Shown one piece after another: positions 47,081 through 57,420 of a stretch of 64,000 nucleotides of DNA. The translations under genes and the position numbers were made by a program. This DNA is from Enterococcus haemoperoxidus ATCC BAA-382 (GTDB taxonomy: Bacteria; Bacillota; Bacilli; Lactobacillales; Enterococcaceae). The notes under the pieces are model-generated. The model saw only the letters and a program-made list of their open reading frames with translations, made no database searches and was not told the origin of the DNA. The DNA lies in contig NZ_KE136479.1 of assembly GCF_000407165.1 (NCBI RefSeq), positions 1,685,464 to 1,749,463 of the forward strand. The letters are read 5' to 3'. Position 1 is the stretch's first letter. The number at the start of each line of letters is the position of its first letter.

Positions 47081-48337
47081 TTAAGCAGAATGACCTACAA
47101 TTACGCCACCAGCATATCCAAATCCAACACGGGTCATTCCAGGATTTAATTCCCAATCTCGGTGACCTGTTCCAGATGGAGATGTCATGTTCGTCTCATT
47201 GTACCAAGCCATGATGACAGAGTTTCCTGGAGCAAACATAAATGCAATTACTTCGTCTCCTCTGTTCCAATGATCAGATGGTACTTGGAAATCTTGCATG
47301 CTCGCTGCACGGCTACTAGCTGCAGCAGCAAGTCCTGCGTCCCAACTAACTGGACTCAAACCGTGAGCTGCTCGTAAAGAATTTAACGCTTGGAACGTCG
47401 CATCACCAGAAGTAACTGGTGGTGTTACAGGGGCAACAGGTTTTTCTGATGGTCCAGTACTTTCTTGATTGCCTGAGGTGTTTCCCTCATTTGGATTACT
47501 AGTCGACTCATTCGTCCCACCAGGATTAGATGGTGCTGTAGTTGTCTCTGTAGTACTTTCACTTTGAGTAGTTGTTGTTTCTGTTGCTTTTGAATTATCA
47601 GCTTTAGCAGTCTCAACCTTTTTGGCTTCTTTATTTTTCGCTTCATTTGCAAGCTGCGTTTTTAGTGCTTCTTGTTGTTCTTTTAATAATTTGCTTTTTG
47701 AGCTTTCAGCACCAGATGTTTCAGCTTCTACCTCAGCTTTTAGAACATTTAAATCAGCTTGTTTAGCAACCAGGTTTTCTTTTTCTTTTTCAAGTTGAAC
47801 GGTTGCCTTTTCAACATTCGCTAAATTCGTTTGAATAGTTGATTTTTTACTTTCAATAAGGGCTTTATCTTCTTTTTGTTGTTTAACTAAATCATTATTT
47901 GCTGTCATAATTGAAGAAATTGCTTGCACCCGGCCGACTGCATCTGTGATTGATTCTGAATTTAAAATCATATCCAAAATTTGAGTCCCTTGTCCATTCA
48001 CTTGAACATTTCTGCCTTGTTTTTGAATCGCTTCTGTTCTTTTATTGATTCGCACATCTAGTGCAGCAATATCTTTTTTTAATTGTTCAGATTCTTTCGT
48101 TAATTCTGTTTTTTGTTTATTCAGAGAAATACCTTCATCAAAAATCGAAGAAATTTCTTCTTCTAATGTGGTGATTTGAGCTGCTACACCTTTTTGTTTT
48201 TCTTTTAATGCTGAAATTTCTTTATCTTGTTGTTCTATTTTTTTATCAGTTGTCTCAGCTAATGAACTAATCGGTACTATTGTTCCTGCAACTGTAACCA
48301 TACTAACTATTAATAATGACAAATTCTTTTTCTTCAC
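47081..48337 (-). CDS. Secreted SagA/SalB-like protein with coiled coil and CAP domain
   Basis: 418 residues from GTG 48337 (GGAGGG upstream); the frame to 48484 lacks a signal peptide at its start. Signal peptide KKKNLSLLIVSMVTVAGTIV...SSLAE; PcsB-type coiled coil (about 30-240); Thr/Ser/Pro-rich linker; C-terminal CAP/SCP domain (LNSLRAAHGLSPVSWDAGLA, HWNRGDEVIAFMF, GTGHRDWELNPGM). The layout matches enterococcal SalB, a stress-responsive wall protein, so salB is a likely name. CAP domains in this setting are not proven hydrolases. Cys/His NlpC residues are absent. Confidence 0.85.
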   Translation of the reverse strand: MKKKNLSLLIVSMVTVAGTIVPISSLAETTDKKIEQQDKEISALKEKQKGVAAQITTLEEEISSIFDEGISLNKQKTELTKESEQLKKDIAALDVRINKRTEAIQKQGRNVQVNGQGTQILDMILNSESITDAVGRVQAISSIMTANNDLVKQQKEDKALIESKKSTIQTNLANVEKATVQLEKEKENLVAKQADLNVLKAEVEAETSGAESSKSKLLKEQQEALKTQLANEAKNKEAKKVETAKADNSKATETTTTQSESTTETTTAPSNPGGTNESTSNPNEGNTSGNQESTGPSEKPVAPVTPPVTSGDATFQALNSLRAAHGLSPVSWDAGLAAAASSRAASMQDFQVPSDHWNRGDEVIAFMFAPGNSVIMAWYNETNMTSPSGTGHRDWELNPGMTRVGFGYAGGVIVGHSA

Positions 48338-48619
48338 TATTAACCCTCCATTTTCTTCAACAGTGTCTTTAGTAAGACTTGTACTATAAATAATAGCATA
48401 AATTTTATCTATTTGATCGATAAAAATATTACAGTTTCTTTCAATATAGTTACAAAAGTCAATACTGTTACAAAATGGCACCATAAAAGACCCGGGAATC
48501 GTTCAAAAAGATACAAAAAAGCCAAAAAGGACGGATCCCATTCAGCTTTTTTTGCTTCTATTAGCATAGAGAATATCAGAAAGGTTACTTTAATACTTTA
48601 ATTAATCAACTAAACGGTT

Positions 48620-50068
48620 TCACTTAACAATTTTAGATATATTAATCGAACCAATATATCCAGCACTAAAGTTTTCGACAACGATTAAAGGATTTGTTTC
48701 ATTTTCGCCAACTTTGAATGTTTGGCTTATTTTATAGTAACCTTTTTCAGACAATTGATCTTTCGAAAGAAAGTTATTAATAATCTCTCTGCTTTCTTTT
48801 CCTGATGGATCCTCTTTCAGAGATAATTTCACACGATTGCTTTCTGGTTTTCCATTTTGTGGTTTGATATAGACCGTAGCACGATATTCGGCCCCTTTTT
48901 CTAGAGCGTCGATTCCTGTAAAATGTTTATATAAACTAGCATGACTATCAGAATAGAAAGTATAATCTCCCACTAAAGCAGCTTGTGGATCCTTCGACAG
49001 TTGAATATCTTGTCCTGAAAACATTTTCCAGCCCGCTGTTTTACCATTTGGCCAAGTGTCATTAATATTGACTTTAACTTTGATTGTTTTTCTAGCTACT
49101 TCATTACGACTGTTCTTCACTTCATAAGTCACTTTATAGGTACCAGGAATAGCACTACTTACGTTATTGGAAACCACTTTGATCTTATTGGTTAAATCTC
49201 CTATGCTTTGATCCGAGGCTTCTAAACCGATCCTTGCATCAAATGGATCAAATTTTTCGTCTTGTTGAATTTCGATGTTGTTTGCTTTCAATTCCGGTAT
49301 ACTGAGTCTAGCTACTAAGCCTTTTAATTTTACTATTTGCTCGTTACCAATTTTACCCGTTGTTGCGGCTAAGGTAAATGTCGATTCCTGACCTTCGTAA
49401 ACATTTGGGCCCACTGAGAATACTGCGCCCCCATAATTGTGCCTTAAAGTAATCAATCCACCGCCAAAACTTTGAGTAAAGAAACCAAAATTTTCAGTTT
49501 CAGTAGGTAAGGGGATATTTTTCATGCTATTCCCTACTAAATAATCCCCTTTATCTGTCTCAACAAAACCTACATGCGGACCAACAATAGGTGAAATAAG
49601 CCCACCATGCTCTGGAATAGCTGGATCAAGGTATGTATTGACTTCAAAACCAAGTCCATTTTTCAACCCTAAAATACCTAAACCGCTACCATTAACTCCA
49701 GTTTTGCCAATTTCTCCAATTTCCCCTTCGTGAAAGGCCGCTCCAATCCCATTCCCTCCTTTTGAAGCAGTACCATAGTCAACATCAAAAATGAGGTTCA
49801 TATTGTTATCTCCAAAAGTCAGTTTTGAGTTCAGCGTGATTGCTCCAAACTGATTTGATTTAGCTTTAGTCAGTCTTACTGTATTGCTATCAATCAATTC
49901 GGCATCACCATGAAGCGTAAAGTAATCGGTTAATTCAATATCTTCTAATGTATTGATATCTGTCTTTCGACTATTTTTTTCTTCCCCAAAAACCTCCTGA
50001 TCACCTAAAACAAAAACACTACTAGAAAATGCTGCAATGAGCAATGATGATAAAATTAATTTTTTCAT
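48620..50068 (-). CDS. Secreted L-type lectin domain protein
   Basis: 482 residues. Signal peptide MKKLILSSLLIAAFSSSVFV then a legume-type (L-type) lectin fold at about 45-245 (GGNGIGAAFHEGEIGEIG, LGFEVNTYLDPAIPEHGG, VGPHVGFVETDKGDYLVG). An Ig-like beta-sandwich domain (PGTYKVTYEVKNSRNEVARK) and a C-terminal carbohydrate-binding-like domain follow. There is no LPXTG motif, so it is released or held non-covalently. It may mediate adhesion to glycans; the ligand is unknown. GGGGAG before ATG. Confidence 0.82.
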   Translation of the reverse strand: MKKLILSSLLIAAFSSSVFVLGDQEVFGEEKNSRKTDINTLEDIELTDYFTLHGDAELIDSNTVRLTKAKSNQFGAITLNSKLTFGDNNMNLIFDVDYGTASKGGNGIGAAFHEGEIGEIGKTGVNGSGLGILGLKNGLGFEVNTYLDPAIPEHGGLISPIVGPHVGFVETDKGDYLVGNSMKNIPLPTETENFGFFTQSFGGGLITLRHNYGGAVFSVGPNVYEGQESTFTLAATTGKIGNEQIVKLKGLVARLSIPELKANNIEIQQDEKFDPFDARIGLEASDQSIGDLTNKIKVVSNNVSSAIPGTYKVTYEVKNSRNEVARKTIKVKVNINDTWPNGKTAGWKMFSGQDIQLSKDPQAALVGDYTFYSDSHASLYKHFTGIDALEKGAEYRATVYIKPQNGKPESNRVKLSLKEDPSGKESREIINNFLSKDQLSEKGYYKISQTFKVGENETNPLIVVENFSAGYIGSINISKIVK

Positions 50069-50510
50069 ACTAAATCTCCCCTTTCAAATTAGTTGAGTGA
50101 TGATCCTTATTGATTGTTTCTCTAAAGCGGCATACCATTAAAAGAGCTCTCTTTTTTATCTGTCAAACCTATCAGCTCCCCCTCACTTTCTATTTACAAA
50201 TTAATCGTTATTAATAATCATTAGGTCATAATGACAACCCAAAAAGATAAAATAATTAACTTTATCTAAAATTAATTTTACTATTTTTACAACAAAAAAA
50301 AGGTCATAAAAAGGACAATAAGTAACAAAAATGATTGTTTTAAACTTATAAACTAAAAATATTTCTACAATAAAAAGGAAATATTACGACAATTTTATAG
50401 CTTTTTTGTATATATCAAACCTTAAACATTATCCTTGTTATTGGCTTATTTTGTTCATTTTTGGTTACTAAATTCCATTATATGATTTTTTTAGACAAAC
50501 TCTTTGTTAC
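50069..50510. other. AT-rich gene-free stretch
   Basis: No open frame or recognisable RNA. It probably holds the lectin promoter, but no convincing -35/-10 pair stands out in this very AT-rich sequence. Confidence 0.5.
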
Positions 50511-50560
50511 AAAAAAAAAGCGTAAAACATAACTACATAACCGTTACGTTTTACGCTTTT
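50511..50560 (-). terminator. Terminator of the rimP-rbfA operon
   Basis: Stem AAAAGCGTAAAAC and complement enclosing a 19-base loop, with a minus-strand TTTTTTTTT tail, just after rbfA. Confidence 0.88.
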
Positions 50561-50563
50561 ATT

Positions 50564-50914
50564 CTATTCACCTTGATTTAATTTACGAATCAGCTCATCA
50601 ATATGATTCCCATATTGAACAGATTCATCTTTCTCAAAAATTAGTTCCGGCGTTTTATACAATGTCAAACGTTGTCCTAATTCTTTGCGGATCAATCCTT
50701 TGGCTTTATCTAATCCTTGTTGCGCTTTTTGTTGATCAGAAGCTAGATCAGATAACAAACTGTAATAAATCGTCGCTTGTTGCAGATCGCCAGTTACTCG
50801 AACATCGGTAATTGTAATATCTTGCACACGTGGGTCTCTGACACGTTTTCTCAATATATCATTGATTTCACGCATGATTTCTTGACCCACTCGGCGGTCA
50901 CGATAATTTGCCAT
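50564..50914 (-). CDS. rbfA: Ribosome-binding factor A
   Basis: 116 residues, the usual size. [40 protein letters not shown] and the KH-like core are typical. It helps 30S maturation near 16S rRNA helix 1. Last gene of the operon, 24 bases after infB. Confidence 0.96.
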   Translation of the reverse strand: MANYRDRRVGQEIMREINDILRKRVRDPRVQDITITDVRVTGDLQQATIYYSLLSDLASDQQKAQQGLDKAKGLIRKELGQRLTLYKTPELIFEKDESVQYGNHIDELIRKLNQGE

Positions 50915-50938
50915 ACTGTTTCTCCTTCTCTCTTTTTA

Positions 50939-53566
50939 TTATTGTTTAATTTCTTCCATTACAAAGCCTTCGATCACATCATCAACTTTAAGATCATTGA
51001 AGTTTTCAACCATTGCACCACATTCAAAGCCAAGTTTAACTTCTTTAGCATCGTCTTTGAAACGTTTCAAGCTAGAAAGTTTGCCTTCAAAGATAACGAT
51101 TCCGTCACGAATCACACGAACGCCACTATCACGACGGATAGAACCTTCTGTGACATAACAACCAGCAATCGTTCCAACTTTAGATACTTTATAAAGCTCA
51201 CGAACAGTCATTTGACCAGTGATTTTCTCCTCGAATTCAGGATCAAGCATCCCTTTCATCGCTGTTTCAATTTCTTCGATTGCTTTGTAGATGATACGGT
51301 GTAAACGAATGTCCACTTCTTCTTGATCTGATTGTTGTTTTGCTTGAGGTGTTGGGCGAACGTTAAAGCCAATGATGATCGCATTACTTGCTGCAGCAAG
51401 TGTCACGTCACTTTCATTGATTGCACCAACAGCCGAGTGAACGATTTTCACACGAACACCAGCAACTTCGATTTTTTGTAAGCTTGCTGCAAGAGCTTCA
51501 GCCGTCCCTTGTACATCTGCTTTGATAATCACGTTAACGTCTTTCAATTCGCCTTCTTTTAGGCTTTCAAACAAGTTGTCTAATGTTACACGATTATTTG
51601 ATGAACGTTGTTCAAGTTGTGCACGTTTGCCACGTTCTTCACCTGCTTGACGAGCTGTTTTTTCATCTTCAAAGACTACGAAACGATCACCAGCTTGCGG
51701 AACATCATTCAATCCTGTGATTTCAACTGGTGTTGCTGGACCTACAGCTTTATCACGACGGCCGATATCATTAGTCATAACACGGACACGGCCAAATGTA
51801 TTCCCAACAACGATTGGGTCTCCAACACGTAATGAACCTTGTTGAACAAGTAATGTAGCAACAGGTCCTTTACCTTTATCTAAACGAGCTTCGATCACTG
51901 TACCGATTGCACGTTGCGTTGGATCAGCTTTCAAGTCTTCAACTTCGGCGATCAAAAGAATATTTTCTAGTAACTCGTCAATGTTTTGGTTGAATTTCGC
52001 TGAGATGTTTACGAAGATCGTATCTCCGCCCCATTCTTCCGGGATCAAACCATGTTCACTTAATTCTTGTTTTACGTGATCAGGATTAGCTCCTGGTTTA
52101 TCCACTTTATTGACTGCTACAATAATTGGCACTTCCGCTGCTTTTGCATGGTTGATTGCTTCGACAGTTTGCGGCATAACACCATCATCTGCTGCAACGA
52201 CTAAAATCGTAATATCTGTGATACCAGCTCCACGAGCACGCATACTTGTAAACGCAGCATGTCCTGGTGTATCTAAGAAAGTAATTGGTTTTCCATCGAT
52301 ATCGATTTGGTAGGCACCGATATGTTGAGTGATACCGCCTGCTTCACCAGAAGTTACGCGTGAATTACGCAACGTATCTAGCAAAGTCGTTTTACCATGG
52401 TCAACGTGACCCATAATCGTTACAACTGGCGGACGTGTTACAAGATTTTCTTCAACTAATGCTTCTGGTTCGAAGAATTTATCAATATCAGCAACATCGA
52501 CTTGAATTTTTTCCTGCGGCTCCATGCCATAATCCACTGCTAATAATTCAATTGTTTCTTTATCTAGGGATTGGTTTTGATTGACCATTACACCCATCAT
52601 AAATAGTTTTTTGATGATTTCAGCTGGCTCGCGGTGAATTTTCTTCGCGATATCCGCAACGTTCATTCCTTCTGTATATTCTAATACATCTGGTAATTCA
52701 CGGAATTTACGCGCTGGTACTGCTGGTTTTGTTGATTCTTGGTATTTGCCTTTTTTACCTTTTTTGTTGAATCTGTTGCGGTTTTGATTATTGTAGCCAT
52801 TACGGTTACGATTTTGACCACCGCCTCCACCGAAACTATTATTACGGTTTCCAGAATTCGTATTGTTACGATTTTGATTTCCTTGTGAGTTATTACTAGC
52901 TTGCCCTTGTTGTGGACGGTTTTGCTGTCCTGCTTGTGCAGCTGGACGATTTTGATTTGTATTTTGAGTATTGCTTTGTGTGTTACGATTTTGATTTGTA
53001 CTTGGCGTATTACCTTGTGAATTACGATTTTGAGTATTGTTACGGTTTTGATTATTTTGTTGTCCTGCTTGTGCTGGACGGTTTTGATTTTGGTTGTTTT
53101 GTTGCGGACGATTTTGTTGTCCTTGGTTTGAACGGTTTTGAGTCATATTTTGGCTGCTTCCTTGCATGTTACGATTTTGGTTGTTGCGATTTTGGTTATT
53201 TTGTTGTCCTTGTTGCGCTGGACGATTTTGATTATTTTGCTGCGGACGATTTTGTTGTCCGTTTTGTTGTTGCGGTCTTTGTTGAGTTTGGTTTGGTCTA
53301 TTTCCATTTTGGTTAGCTGGTTTTGGATTTGCTGGTTTTGTTTGCCCTTGACCACTTTGTGCTACTTGTGGTTTCGGTGCTGATTTTTGTTGTGTACTTG
53401 CAGGCTTGTTCCCTCCAAATGAACTACGAAGTTTTGATTCTTCCTCAGAAGAAATTGCGCCCATGTGATTTTTCACATCCATACCTAATGCATGCGCTTT
53501 TTCGACAACATCTTTACTCGATTGATTCATTTCTTTTGCTAATTCATAAATTCTTTTTTTCCCCAT
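50939..53566 (-). CDS. infB: Translation initiation factor IF-2
   Basis: 875 residues. A short IF2 N-terminal domain ([20 protein letters not shown]) is followed by about 230 residues of low-complexity Gln/Asn/Arg repeats ([14 protein letters not shown] type), then IF2-N, the GTPase domain ([28 protein letters not shown]) and domains II-IV. Delivers initiator tRNA to the ribosome. The Gln/Asn repeat is unusually long and creates spurious frames on the other strand. Confidence 0.97.
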   Translation of the reverse strand: MGKKRIYELAKEMNQSSKDVVEKAHALGMDVKNHMGAISSEEESKLRSSFGGNKPASTQQKSAPKPQVAQSGQGQTKPANPKPANQNGNRPNQTQQRPQQQNGQQNRPQQNNQNRPAQQGQQNNQNRNNQNRNMQGSSQNMTQNRSNQGQQNRPQQNNQNQNRPAQAGQQNNQNRNNTQNRNSQGNTPSTNQNRNTQSNTQNTNQNRPAAQAGQQNRPQQGQASNNSQGNQNRNNTNSGNRNNSFGGGGGQNRNRNGYNNQNRNRFNKKGKKGKYQESTKPAVPARKFRELPDVLEYTEGMNVADIAKKIHREPAEIIKKLFMMGVMVNQNQSLDKETIELLAVDYGMEPQEKIQVDVADIDKFFEPEALVEENLVTRPPVVTIMGHVDHGKTTLLDTLRNSRVTSGEAGGITQHIGAYQIDIDGKPITFLDTPGHAAFTSMRARGAGITDITILVVAADDGVMPQTVEAINHAKAAEVPIIVAVNKVDKPGANPDHVKQELSEHGLIPEEWGGDTIFVNISAKFNQNIDELLENILLIAEVEDLKADPTQRAIGTVIEARLDKGKGPVATLLVQQGSLRVGDPIVVGNTFGRVRVMTNDIGRRDKAVGPATPVEITGLNDVPQAGDRFVVFEDEKTARQAGEERGKRAQLEQRSSNNRVTLDNLFESLKEGELKDVNVIIKADVQGTAEALAASLQKIEVAGVRVKIVHSAVGAINESDVTLAAASNAIIIGFNVRPTPQAKQQSDQEEVDIRLHRIIYKAIEEIETAMKGMLDPEFEEKITGQMTVRELYKVSKVGTIAGCYVTEGSIRRDSGVRVIRDGIVIFEGKLSSLKRFKDDAKEVKLGFECGAMVENFNDLKVDDVIEGFVMEEIKQ

Positions 53567-53578
53567 GCAATCACCTTC

Positions 53579-53881
53579 CTAACCTTTGATTAGTTCCTTG
53601 AACTTAGTCGCAAAGCCCTGATCATTGATACCAATCACCATACGCGTTCTACCGATCGCGTGACTTAATTCTGAATGTAAAAACGACTCACTGCAAGGAA
53701 CATTGTAATAAGAACATTTGTCCTTGATTTTTTTTCTTGTATTATCACTAGCGTCAGAGGCAACAAAAACGAATTTCGCCTTATTGCTACGGATATCACC
53801 GATAGTCAATTCTTCACCGGTCACTAGTTTTCCAGCTCTCATAGCCAAACCTAATAAATTCAGTATTTTTTCTTTATCCAT
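53579..53881 (-). CDS. ylxQ: L7Ae family RNA-binding protein YlxQ
   Basis: 100 residues from ATG 53881, which overlaps the preceding gene's stop by eight bases; a longer upstream frame is discarded. L7Ae/L30e core: LLGLAMRAGKLVTGEELTIG, KFVFVASDASDNTRKKIKDK, IGRTRMVIGINDQGFA. It likely binds kink-turn RNA in translation. Next to infB as in other Firmicutes. Confidence 0.92.
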   Translation of the reverse strand: MDKEKILNLLGLAMRAGKLVTGEELTIGDIRSNKAKFVFVASDASDNTRKKIKDKCSYYNVPCSESFLHSELSHAIGRTRMVIGINDQGFATKFKELIKG

Positions 53882-54170
53882 TGCCGAACAACTCTTTACG
53901 TGCTTTTTGATGTTCAACATAATCTAATAATTCTTGATAAAAATCATCTGTCAATGTCGTTTCCAACACACGGTCTAAAATATGCTTATCCCAGGCCTCT
54001 TGCACTTCTTTAGGCTCAAGCGAAACGTAAGCCCCTCGTCCTGGCATCTTCCCTGTAGGATCGATTGCAACTTCGCCTTCTTTGGAACGCGTGATTCGAA
54101 CTAATTCTTTTTTTGGTTTCATTTCACCTGAAACAACAGATTTACGCATCGGGACTTTTCTTTTTTTCAT
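53874..54170 (-). CDS. rnpM: YlxR/RnpM RNA-binding protein
   Basis: 98 residues. The DUF448 signature is MRKSVVSGEMKPKKELVRI and GKMPGRGAYVS. In B. subtilis the protein binds RNase P RNA and modulates its activity. Lies between nusA and ylxQ with coupled translation. Confidence 0.93.
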   Translation of the reverse strand: MKKRKVPMRKSVVSGEMKPKKELVRITRSKEGEVAIDPTGKMPGRGAYVSLEPKEVQEAWDKHILDRVLETTLTDDFYQELLDYVEHQKARKELFGNG

Positions 54171-54188
54171 TCCGTTCCCTCCAAATCG

Positions 54189-55370
54189 TTAGACTTGTTC
54201 TTCGTCTTCTACTGTTTTATCTTCAAACTCAATATTTTCGTAATCATCAGCAGTCATATCAGATGCCACGATTTCTGCATCATGTGTTTCTTCTTCAGAT
54301 GTTGCTTGATTTTCCGCTTGTTCTGCATAATAAGCGTCCATTTCAGATTCAGGTTTGATATCAATTTTAAATCCAGTCAATTTTGCTGCTAAACGAGCAT
54401 TTTGACCTCTTTTGCCGATTGCAAGTGATAACTGATAATCTGGAACGACTACTGTACAAGCTTTATTGTTGTTTGGATCGAAAATAACATCAACTACTTG
54501 TGCTGGATTCAATGCGTTGCTGATGAAAACTGCTGGGTCTTCGCTCCATTCAACGATATCCATATTTTCGCCTTTTAATTCATTCACGATTGCTTGTACA
54601 CGTTGCCCTTTTGGCCCTACGCATGTTCCTACTGGATCAATATTTGAATCCGTTGAGCGAACAGAAACTTTTGAACGGTCTCCAGCTTCACGTGCAATGC
54701 TGACAATCTCTACTATTCCATCATACACTTCTGGGATTTCTTGTTCAAATAATCGCTTCAATAAATCTGGATGGCTGCGGCTAACAAAGACTTGCGGGCC
54801 TTTTGACGTGTTCTCAACTCTTGAAACGTATACTTTGATACGATCATGCGGTTGATAAAATTCATTAGGCATTTGATCTTGCTTAGATAAAACAGCTTCG
54901 ATTTTTCCTAGGTTTACATAAATGTAACGACGATCTTGTCTTTCAACGATCCCTTGCATGATATCATTTTCATACGCACTGAATTCGTTATAGATAATAT
55001 TTCTTTCGGCTTCACGAACACGTTGTAAGATAACTTGTTTCGCTGTTTGTGCAGCAATTCGTCCAAAGTCTTTTGGTGTTACTTCAAAACGGATTTTGTC
55101 ACCCATTTCGTATGCTTTATTAACTTCCATTGCTTCTTTTAATGATACTTCTAGTTGTGAATCAAAGACTTCTTCGGTTACTTCTTTAACAGCATAAACA
55201 TGGATGTTGCCTTTTTTACCATCGAATTCTACTTCAACGTTTTGGGCCTGCCCATAATGTCTTTTGTATGCGGAAACCAATGCTGCTTCCAGTGCATCAA
55301 TCACAATCTCTTTAGAAATACCTTTTTCAGCTTCTAATGCATCTAATGCATTTAACATTTCTTTGCTCAT
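54189..55370 (-). CDS. nusA: Transcription elongation/termination factor NusA
   Basis: 393 residues. An N-terminal RNA polymerase-binding domain (MLNALDALEAEKGISKEIVI), S1 (about 135-200) and two KH domains (GPKGQRVQAIVNEL; GKRGQNARLAAKLTGFKIDI) are present, with an acidic tail and no C-terminal HhH repeats, as usual in Gram-positives. Promotes pausing and intrinsic termination. 124 bases downstream of rimP. Confidence 0.97.
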   Translation of the reverse strand: MSKEMLNALDALEAEKGISKEIVIDALEAALVSAYKRHYGQAQNVEVEFDGKKGNIHVYAVKEVTEEVFDSQLEVSLKEAMEVNKAYEMGDKIRFEVTPKDFGRIAAQTAKQVILQRVREAERNIIYNEFSAYENDIMQGIVERQDRRYIYVNLGKIEAVLSKQDQMPNEFYQPHDRIKVYVSRVENTSKGPQVFVSRSHPDLLKRLFEQEIPEVYDGIVEIVSIAREAGDRSKVSVRSTDSNIDPVGTCVGPKGQRVQAIVNELKGENMDIVEWSEDPAVFISNALNPAQVVDVIFDPNNNKACTVVVPDYQLSLAIGKRGQNARLAAKLTGFKIDIKPESEMDAYYAEQAENQATSEEETHDAEIVASDMTADDYENIEFEDKTVEDEEQV

Positions 55371-55494
55371 TTTTTTATCATTTCCTCCTACTGTCTAAAT
55401 GAAAGATGAACGGAGCTGATCAACCTTTTATGGGTTGATTTTGCATCTCGTGATAAGTAAAAACTAGAATGTTCTATTTGATGTCTTCACTTAG

Positions 55495-55968
55495 TTAAAA
55501 CTGAATTGCTAAACGAGCTTTTGCAATGTTTTTTCGTTCAAATGTATAATCTTTGACTCTTGTTTTGATTTTGACTGTCAAGGTCAACTGATCTTTATCT
55601 ACTGTTTTTAAGATACCTTCAAATTGCTTTTCACCATCAATCGTTTGATAAAGTGAAACATGAATGTATTCTCCAACTGCGTTTTCATAGTCGCTTTCTT
55701 TCTTCAACGGACGTTCAGCTCCCGGAGAGGATACTTCCAGAAAGTATGCTTGAGGAATCGGATCAGGATCCATAGCATCAAGCTTTTCATCTAGCTGTTC
55801 ACTAACAAGTGCACAGTCTAAGATATCAATACCGCCTTCTTTATCAATAAAGACACGGAGAAACCAGTCTCTTCCTTCCTTGACAAACTCTACTTCTACA
55901 AGTTCAAAATTTTGTTTTTCTAAGATTGGTGTGACTAACTCGGTAACAGTTTCCACAACACTACTCAA
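55495..55968 (-). CDS. rimP: Ribosome maturation factor RimP
   Basis: 157 residues from TTG 55968, with an excellent AAGGAGG site. The motifs [40 protein letters not shown] and [14 protein letters not shown] are typical. Acts in 30S assembly. First gene of the operon; a 260-base leader with an early hairpin terminator precedes it. Confidence 0.96.
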   Translation of the reverse strand: MSSVVETVTELVTPILEKQNFELVEVEFVKEGRDWFLRVFIDKEGGIDILDCALVSEQLDEKLDAMDPDPIPQAYFLEVSSPGAERPLKKESDYENAVGEYIHVSLYQTIDGEKQFEGILKTVDKDQLTLTVKIKTRVKDYTFERKNIAKARLAIQF

Positions 55969-56183
55969 AATTTTCGCCTCCTTCGAGATTTATGTAACGT
56001 ACTAGTTTTATTAGAAAAGCGGAGTGAATCGCTTTGAATTGAGTGAGTTTAAAGAAAAACAGTGTGATGTTCTTTATCACAATTTTTTTCTGTTACTCAC
56101 AGAAAGTCAGATTCATACAGCTAGACAATGAAAAGTCGATTGCATCAGCATTTCATTGTGCTTTCCCTTTGTGTTACTCCATT

Positions 56184-56212
56184 AAAAAGAGTGAGCAGAA
56201 ATCCGCTCACTC
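56184..56212 (-). terminator. Hairpin terminator in the rimP-nusA leader
   Basis: Minus-strand GAGTGAGC / GCTCACTC stem followed by TTTTT, about 20 bases into the predicted transcript and 215 bases before rimP. The rest of the leader contains further stems such as ACAATGAAA/TTTCATTGT (about 56110-56160). Confidence 0.75.
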
Positions 56213-56237
56213 AAACTAGTATCATTACTTATAATGT

Positions 56238-56266
56238 ATTCTAACACAGATTTTCTGAAAACTCAA
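56238..56266 (-). promoter_or_regulatory. Promoter of the rimP-nusA operon
   Basis: Minus-strand TTGAGT (56261-56266) and TAGAAT (56238-56243), 17 bases apart. Confidence 0.65.
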
Positions 56267-56384
56267 ATTTTCGTTATTATAACGCCATTATTCTCAATTA
56301 TTTTTTACGTTTTCAATAAAGAATCATGCTTCACTTTTCTATTCATTTGTTTTACTATAGATAAGAAAAGCTGAAAGGAGCACT

Positions 56385-57317
56385 ATGATGTCTCAAACAC
56401 AAGTAATCAAAGTTACCAAAGATACTATGAAGAAAATGAAGTCATTTTACGAAAGAAATTATTTAAATAGAACTATTCCTTATTCTGAGTTTGTGGCGAA
56501 AGTTGGCAATACAACGATCACAGCTTACACTTCTGGAAAAGTTGTCTTTCAAGGACCAGATGCTGAAACTGCTGCCGCTAAGTGGGGCAAGCCAGCTCAA
56601 AGTAAAACCTCAAACAAGTCTTCAGCAAAAAAGACCACTTCACTTCCAGCTAATTTTAGTCAACTTTCTGTTTTAGGTAGTGATGAAGTCGGCAATGGAA
56701 GTTATTTTGGGCCTGTCACAGTTTGTGCTGCTTATGTCGATAAAACAATGGTCACAAAGTTAAAAGCGCTTGGCGTAAGAGATTCTAAAGAGCTAACTGA
56801 CCCTCAAATCAGACAGTTATCAGATGTGATCAAAGAATTGATACCTTATAAACTATTGATTGTAGAACCAGAAAAATACAACCAAATCCAACCTAAGTAC
56901 AACGCAGTCCACATGAAAGTAGCGTTACACAATCAGGCCATTCATTTACTGTTAAGTGAAATCGCACCAATCAAACCTGAGGCAATCTTGATCGATCAAT
57001 TTACACCTGAAGCAAATTACAAGAAATATGTGCGCAACGAACAAAATCAAGTCAGTGAGAAGTTATACTTCATCACGAAAGGCGAGCAATATCACGTTGC
57101 TGTGGCCGCGGCTTCAATCATTAGTCGTGCAGCCTTTTTAGAAGAACTAGATAATGAATCGGAAGAATTAGGTATGAAAGTGCCTTCCGGTGCAGGAACC
57201 GCTTCTGATAAAGTCGCTGCTAAGATTTTAGCCAAAGGCGGCATGGCGTTATTAAGTAAATATGCAAAACTCCATTTTGCAAATACAGAGAAGGCAAAAA
57301 GAATTGCTTCTAAATAG
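56385..57317 (+). CDS. rnhC: Ribonuclease HIII
   Basis: 310 residues. A TBP-like N-terminal domain (about 1-85) is followed by the RNase H type 2 fold: VLGSDEVGNGSYFGPVTVCA (first acidic pair), LGVRDSKELTD, AILIDQF and a late Asp. Removes RNA from RNA-DNA hybrids. AAGGAG precedes ATG-ATG; either may start. Single gene transcribed away from rimP. Confidence 0.96.
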   Translation: MMSQTQVIKVTKDTMKKMKSFYERNYLNRTIPYSEFVAKVGNTTITAYTSGKVVFQGPDAETAAAKWGKPAQSKTSNKSSAKKTTSLPANFSQLSVLGSDEVGNGSYFGPVTVCAAYVDKTMVTKLKALGVRDSKELTDPQIRQLSDVIKELIPYKLLIVEPEKYNQIQPKYNAVHMKVALHNQAIHLLLSEIAPIKPEAILIDQFTPEANYKKYVRNEQNQVSEKLYFITKGEQYHVAVAAASIISRAAFLEELDNESEELGMKVPSGAGTASDKVAAKILAKGGMALLSKYAKLHFANTEKAKRIASK

Positions 57318-57319
57318 TG

Positions 57320-57420
57320 AAAAACCTAAGACAGACTTAAGGAACTGTAGTGACCCCAAAAAGTTAGATTTTCAGGTCTAACTTTTTGGGGTCGTTACAA
57401 ACTGTCTTAGGCTTTTTTTA
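57320..57420. terminator. Long nested bidirectional terminator
   Basis: The inner 17 bp stem GACCCCAAAAAGTTAGA and complement (57352-57393) sits inside an outer stem AAACCTAAGACAG / CTGTCTTAGGCTTTTTTT. Ends both rnhC and budA. Confidence 0.88.

Noticed and set aside
52912..53316. Long plus-strand frames opposite infB rich in Phe/Leu/Asp
   Set aside because: Shadows of the Gln/Asn repeat in the minus-strand gene, with no ribosome site.
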